Of a DNA stretch of 64,000 nucleotides, positions 59,867-64,000 are shown in pieces (the first letter of the stretch is position 1; the number at the start of each line of letters is the position of its first letter). The DNA is from an uncultured Roseburia sp. GTDB lineage: Bacteria; Bacillota; Clostridia; Lachnospirales; Lachnospiraceae. The notes below the pieces were generated by a model. The model made no database searches, had not been told where the DNA came from, and saw only the letters and a program-made list of their open reading frames with translations. The DNA is taken from NCBI GenBank assembly GCA_934292805.1, contig CAKQXQ010000001.1:68622-132621 (forward strand). The letters are read 5' to 3'. The position numbers were made by a program, and so were the translations under genes.

Positions 59867-60760
59867 TTATACAAGATTTCTTATCTTTAAACATACCTTT
59901 TCAATTCCCAAATAGTATGTATTGATATTTCCACACAATTTAACGAAATCAACAATGTTTGGAGAAGTTTTAATTCTTTCTTTTATTTTCTGAAATTTTT
60001 CACACTCTGCAATTTCACGATAATATAAATCAGAATTTAAATAATCTCGGATTTCTTGTTCTGTAATCCCTGTTTTTCTATTTGCAGATATAAATCTTCT
60101 CAGAATATACTGTTCAACTTTGTTGCTGTTAGAAACGCTATCTGATCTGATCCTATATTTTAAAATAAAATCACTTACATTCCCTAATTTAAAATGATTT
60201 TGCACTAATCGGCAAATAAAATCATAATCCTCACATCTAGGGACATCCCGATATCCATTTAATTTTGTATATACTTCCTTCCTTACTAACCAAGTTGGGT
60301 GAGGAATACAATTTCCCCATTTCAAAAACTGCTCAATTAAATGCTGCTTGCACGGAAAATGGAGTTTAGAAATATAATTTCCATTTTCATCAATTAAGCA
60401 AACGCTTCCACCGACTAAATCAAGATTATTTTTTTCCAAATAATCTTTTTGTAATTTCAGTCTATTTGCTTCGCAAATATCATCTGCATCCATTCTTGCC
60501 AAATATTTTCCTTTGGATTGGCAGATAGCTTTATTTAAACTATTAACAAGACCGATATTCCTGTCATTTTTTATAACACGAATGCGAGGGTCATCAAATG
60601 AATAAATAAACGCACTTAATTCTTCATTATTTGGATTATCAATCACAATTATAAATTCAATATTGGAATATGTTTGTTTTAAAACCGATTCTATGCTTTC
60701 TCTTAGTTCGGAAACTGATTCATTGTAAGTACTCATTATTACGCTTATGAGATCTTCCAT
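59867..60760 (-). CDS. GT2 glycosyltransferase
   Basis: 297 residues. GT-A fold with SVIMSTYNES, DNPNNEEL and LARMDADDICEANRL (DxD). Many polysaccharide clusters contain such enzymes as inner-core sugar transferases. AAGGAG lies upstream. Overlaps the end of the Wzy gene by 41 bases. Confidence 0.9.
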   Translation of the reverse strand: MEDLISVIMSTYNESVSELRESIESVLKQTYSNIEFIIVIDNPNNEELSAFIYSFDDPRIRVIKNDRNIGLVNSLNKAICQSKGKYLARMDADDICEANRLKLQKDYLEKNNLDLVGGSVCLIDENGNYISKLHFPCKQHLIEQFLKWGNCIPHPTWLVRKEVYTKLNGYRDVPRCEDYDFICRLVQNHFKLGNVSDFILKYRIRSDSVSNSNKVEQYILRRFISANRKTGITEQEIRDYLNSDLYYREIAECEKFQKIKERIKTSPNIVDFVKLCGNINTYYLGIEKVCLKIRNLV

Positions 60761-61886
60761 ATCCACTTCTCCTTCTAAGTCCTTCTATTAAACATTTTTC
60801 AGAAATTATTAAGTATGGCAGGACACTATAGTCAATCAAATCATTATCTATCAGATTACTACATGCAACTACAATTATTAAAAAAAGGACAAATGTATTA
60901 TTTTTATATTTTTTTGCTACACAATAGATAAGAATACTTAGGAATATTATCATCAGAACTCCATACCTTATGATTAAAAACGCATATCCATTATCTATCA
61001 CAATTTCATTTTCAAAATATGTTTTATTTGTCATTTTAGGCATTAAACTGATCCCTAAATTTTGAATCATGCTCGCAATAGACGTAAATCTATAAGAGAA
61101 CATATAATCGAGAGTTCTAAAAGCTGCGACTTTATCCAACATTAATGGTATGAAAACAGAAATTGCAGTCAAAAGAGGAACGATAAGTTTAGCCAAAAAA
61201 CAAACAATCCTATTAATTATTTTTTTTATTTTTCCAGTTCCTATTTCTGAATCAATAAACCATTTTCCTAACACCAACAAGCATGTCGTAAGCAATGAGT
61301 TCCTTGAACCGCAGAAATAATAAATTACCAAATCTATAGTTAAAAGCATAAAATAGTGTTTCTTTTTAAATATACCGGTTAACAACCCATATCCCACTAA
61401 ATAACTATATATCAATGGCAATACGTTACTATGATAAAAGCCTAAAGAGTGTCTAGCTGCACTACCAACCCATCTTTTTGTAATTTCGTCATTATAAATC
61501 CCAGCGATCGAAAATAAAAAGACGCATAAAGTAAAAAACAGCAATGTAGAATATGCTACTTTTAATATGTCTTTATCTTCTAATTTATTTGCAAAAAAAG
61601 CAAATAAACTAATTAGAATAAATATTAATACTCCGGATTTCATTAGTACCAATAGATCTACACATATTAAAATTATCACTACTCGAATCTGCTTTTTAGA
61701 ATATGACCTAAACATTATTCCAACTGCCAATATAACAAGTGCTATATATTTTGCTGGTATCGTCAACGGATGCAGGATATCAACATTTGATACATCACGA
61801 TTGAATAAAGAAAAAGCAAACAGTACATATGAAAGTGAAAAAAGAAGATTAATTTTGTTTATTTTAGAATTATTTTTAATCGTCAT
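60720..61886 (-). CDS. Wzy-like O-antigen/capsule polymerase
   Basis: 388 residues, about eleven helices, a long periplasmic loop near residues 255-300 and RHSLGFYHSNVLPL, which fits the Wzy family. Polymerises the repeat units exported by the flippase at 55020. Translationally coupled to the upstream GT2 (ATGA overlap at 61883). Confidence 0.75.
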   Translation of the reverse strand: MTIKNNSKINKINLLFSLSYVLFAFSLFNRDVSNVDILHPLTIPAKYIALVILAVGIMFRSYSKKQIRVVIILICVDLLVLMKSGVLIFILISLFAFFANKLEDKDILKVAYSTLLFFTLCVFLFSIAGIYNDEITKRWVGSAARHSLGFYHSNVLPLIYSYLVGYGLLTGIFKKKHYFMLLTIDLVIYYFCGSRNSLLTTCLLVLGKWFIDSEIGTGKIKKIINRIVCFLAKLIVPLLTAISVFIPLMLDKVAAFRTLDYMFSYRFTSIASMIQNLGISLMPKMTNKTYFENEIVIDNGYAFLIIRYGVLMIIFLSILIYCVAKKYKNNTFVLFLIIVVACSNLIDNDLIDYSVLPYLIISEKCLIEGLRRRSGYGRSHKRNNEYLQ

Positions 61887-62926
61887 TTACCCTTTCCTCT
61901 TCCAATTTGGTCCAAAGTATTTTTTATGTGCAAAAGCATACATATGGAAAAATATAATTTGAATTTTAATAGTGTTAATAAATAATAGTGATCCGTTTGC
62001 AAATATCCTTTTATAGATTTTAAGTAGCTTAATGCATTATCAACCATCTCATCCTTGAGGATATTGGTAAAATACTCTCTTTGTTGAGTATAGGACTTCC
62101 AAACCCCATATCGTGATTGCGTGATGGCACGTCCCACTGTCTGCATAACTTTTACTGCAAACAATTTTTCAAAATCGCATATCTTCCAACTGTTCTTTTG
62201 GTTTCTAATTTGCTCAAGAACTGCCCTAAAGCCAATATAATAATTTTTGTCAAATCTGCGGGTCATTCCGCTTCCAATGCGATAGTCATAAAGTGCATCG
62301 TTTATATAAATAAACGATTCTGCTTTATTATATAGTTCAATGCTCTGTAATGAATCCTCACCATTTGAAACTTTATAAAACGATGAATAATCCTTATCAA
62401 TATCAATGCAACTTCTTTTATATATTTTTGTACACAAACTTACAACACTATGGTCTTTCAAGAACGTCTCTAAAACGCTGTCCTTATCTACTCTTATATC
62501 TGATTCTACAGAAAAAATATTTTTATAAGCAATTTTCTTAGAATCACCCACCATATAGTTGTAATTAAATAAAATAACGTCCGGCTCAGTATATTTATTT
62601 ATTACATTCTTTATTTTCAGTAACATACCTGGTTCTAATAAATCATCAGAATCACAATTCACAATATATTCTCCACTGGCCTTCTTAAAACCATATCGCC
62701 TAGTCGCTAATAATCCTTGATTTTCTTTATGAAAAACTCGAATTAAATCTGGATATTTGTTTTCATAACTATCACAAATACTACCACTGTTATCTGTAGA
62801 ACCATCATCGATCAGAAGAACTTCAAGATCATTATCAATTGCTTTTGACTGTTCTATTATAGAGTTTATACACTCATCTAAATATTTTTCTACGTTGTAT
62901 ACGGGGACAACAATACTGAATAGCAT
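61883..62926 (-). CDS. GT2 glycosyltransferase
   Basis: 347 residues. SIVVPVYNVEKYLDE, DDGSTDNSG and NCDSDDLLEPG, then a C-terminal helical region. Typical EpsJ/CpsI-type enzyme. The ATG at 62926 is preferred over an upstream GTG. Confidence 0.9.
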   Translation of the reverse strand: MLFSIVVPVYNVEKYLDECINSIIEQSKAIDNDLEVLLIDDGSTDNSGSICDSYENKYPDLIRVFHKENQGLLATRRYGFKKASGEYIVNCDSDDLLEPGMLLKIKNVINKYTEPDVILFNYNYMVGDSKKIAYKNIFSVESDIRVDKDSVLETFLKDHSVVSLCTKIYKRSCIDIDKDYSSFYKVSNGEDSLQSIELYNKAESFIYINDALYDYRIGSGMTRRFDKNYYIGFRAVLEQIRNQKNSWKICDFEKLFAVKVMQTVGRAITQSRYGVWKSYTQQREYFTNILKDEMVDNALSYLKSIKGYLQTDHYYLLTLLKFKLYFSICMLLHIKNTLDQIGRGKGK

Positions 62927-62946
62927 AAAATTCACCACAATCTTTC

Positions 62947-63918
62947 TTAATCATATAGTCCTAAATCAAAAACATATTCGTCAACGTATCTTCCACCATT
63001 GAGGGCATAGCTAAATTTAGATCCTTGTGTTATGGAACTAACTAAATATTTACATCTGGAAAGCAGAATCATTTTTACTAAGTATTTCTGCCCACGAAGT
63101 TTTTTGTTGTCTTCCAAGACATTCGATCTGCTTAGAACGTCTTTACCATCATAATCATAAATAAATGAATCATATGAAACGATTTTGATGTACTCTCCAA
63201 ACTTATTTTTTAAATCATCATAAATATTTCCATCTTCTGTAACTAAAAAAACAAAAGCATGATATTGTTCAATAAACTTTTCAATTTGCTGTTCCACTTG
63301 CTTCACATTTGGCTGCACATATTCACCGGAAGGACGCAATTTTATATAATCCGTTCCTCTTACATAAACTCCAATACAATTATCTATATCAAGAGCCTTT
63401 GCTTCTTTTTCTACAAGAGTTAAAACCTCATTACTAAAACATAAATTCTTGTTTAAAAGCTCATAGCTCATTTTTTCAAGTTTTTTATTAAAAAAAATCT
63501 CCGCTTCAAGCAGTCCCAGTGGATTAACATCTTTTAACGTCCAACCGGACAGATAGACATTTTTACTATTGTAAACTTCCTCTTCTTTAATATCAGAAAG
63601 CTGTTCGAAAAAATAATTCCAAACATTATTTTTCCCATCATAATATTGTGTTTTATAATTTTTCCAATCTACAAATGGAATGTACCCTTTTTTCTTTGCG
63701 TAATCTATGTATATGACCTGTTTTTGAATCAGTGACAGCAAACCTTCCACTCCATCTTGGTAATCTGGTTTAACAACATAAATTATTTTGTCAGCATTAC
63801 ATTTTCCATAGCTTTTCTTTTTTTGAAGAATATTCCTTCTCGCAATGAAATAATAAATATATTTTAATTTATATCCTAAGAATCTATGCTTTCGTTGAAA
63901 TTTTAATCCTATAGGCAT
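62947..63918 (-). CDS. Fucosyltransferase-like protein (O-FucT/NodZ superfamily)
   Basis: 323 residues. VKPDYQDGVEGLLSLIQKQ at the N-terminus and GVYVRGTDYIKLRPSGEYVQP near residue 195, where an Arg-Gly-Thr-Asp motif stands in the place of HxRRGD, recall the GDP-fucose-binding superfamily (GT23/GT37/GT65-like). A C-terminal SSITQGSKFSYALNGGR fits the same fold. The linkage is unknown. Probably the first gene of this operon inside the window; GAGGAAG precedes the ATG. Confidence 0.6.
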   Translation of the reverse strand: MPIGLKFQRKHRFLGYKLKYIYYFIARRNILQKKKSYGKCNADKIIYVVKPDYQDGVEGLLSLIQKQVIYIDYAKKKGYIPFVDWKNYKTQYYDGKNNVWNYFFEQLSDIKEEEVYNSKNVYLSGWTLKDVNPLGLLEAEIFFNKKLEKMSYELLNKNLCFSNEVLTLVEKEAKALDIDNCIGVYVRGTDYIKLRPSGEYVQPNVKQVEQQIEKFIEQYHAFVFLVTEDGNIYDDLKNKFGEYIKIVSYDSFIYDYDGKDVLSRSNVLEDNKKLRGQKYLVKMILLSRCKYLVSSITQGSKFSYALNGGRYVDEYVFDLGLYD

Positions 63919-64000
63919 ATATTACTTCCTCGTATTATAAAGTAGTAGTGTTTATAGACCCTCTCCAAGGTCTGTATGCTATACTATTGGAGATACTGTG
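63919..64000 (-). promoter_or_regulatory. Upstream region of the fucosyltransferase-like gene
   Basis: A TATAAT lies about 21 bases before the start codon and an AGACC/GGGTCT hairpin-like repeat (about 63957-63974) lies further upstream. No good -35 at the right distance. The region may instead be the tail of another gene's terminator outside the window. Confidence 0.3.

Noticed and set aside
10063..61962. Numerous plus- and minus-strand open frames of 60-190 codons opposite real genes
   Set aside because: They lie antisense to well-supported genes, lack ribosome-binding sites and have implausible composition; treated as shadows.
1..64000. CRISPR arrays
   Set aside because: No regularly spaced direct repeats of 25-40 bases were seen, and no cas genes.
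1..64000. tRNA and rRNA genes
   Set aside because: No CCA-ended cloverleaf pattern or rRNA-like conserved stretch was recognised on either strand while reading.
63919..64000. A riboswitch upstream of the last gene
   Set aside because: Only a short hairpin is visible and no conserved riboswitch core could be recognised.

Overview
The window looks like a chromosomal segment of a gut Lachnospiraceae bacterium (Clostridia). The reasons are AT-rich DNA with strong AGGAGG ribosome-binding sites, a teichoic-acid-type gene fused to YidC, dense surface-polysaccharide genes, a Septu system and paired half-transketolases. The family call is an inference from gene content; no rRNA or tRNA gene was seen. 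Nearly everything is on the minus strand. Two membrane-protein genes near 10-13 kb are the exception.

Layout. (1) 1-15 kb, cell-envelope glycopolymer decoration: a YidC/CDP-glycerol glycerophosphotransferase fusion (cut by the window edge), two membrane sulfatase-fold transferases, an SGNH/MBOAT O-acylation pair, a GtrB-like and a GtrII-like glucosyl-decoration pair, a Wzy-like membrane protein and a Wzz-like chain-length protein. Between them lie decayed second copies of MBOAT, SGNH and sulfatase genes, a cytidylyltransferase tail and an IS1634-type relic. (2) 14.6-20.5 kb, a CDP-3,6-dideoxyhexose operon (rfbF, rfbG, rfbH) with a ThDP-dependent carboligase and a reductase, the set expected for a yersiniose-like branched sugar. 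(3) 20.7-31.5 kb, a defence island: Septu (ptuA/ptuB), a four-gene membrane STAND NTPase/radical SAM module that I cannot match to a named system, a 1315-aa NACHT protein, and fossils of further defence genes including a probable CD-NTase. (4) 31.7-40.6 kb, a ten-gene metabolic operon inserted in the island: an NrtA/SsuA-type ABC importer, split transketolase, sugar-phosphate epimerases and their own LacI regulator, with a palindromic operator at the promoter. (5) 40.8-52.8 kb, a second defence stretch: a broken AAA/PD-(D/E)XK gene, a trypsin-like protease, a channel-like membrane protein + AAA ATPase + PD-(D/E)XK-like protein, a shredded second Septu locus, glmM, and a 1334-aa SAMD9-like STAND protein. 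(6) 52.9-64 kb, a Wzx/Wzy polysaccharide cluster with two acyltransferase genes carrying homopolymer tracts (one currently frameshifted), a GT6 blood-group-type transferase next to a GT11 fucosyltransferase, and several GT2 enzymes.

How the parts fit. Envelope-polymer synthesis and anti-phage genes alternate along the segment. Surface variation (acyl groups, blood-group-like caps, rare dideoxy sugars) and intracellular abortive systems would together shape phage and host interactions. The repeated short, internally deleted copies of defence genes (30.9, 31.3, 43.4 and 47.0 kb) suggest frequent turnover of defence modules here. The best candidates for undescribed biology are the STAND/radical SAM module (22.7-26.7 kb), the SAMD9-like protein (48.8-52.8 kb), the channel/ATPase/nuclease trio (43.5-46.8 kb), and the metabolic operon of unknown substrate (31.7-40.6 kb).
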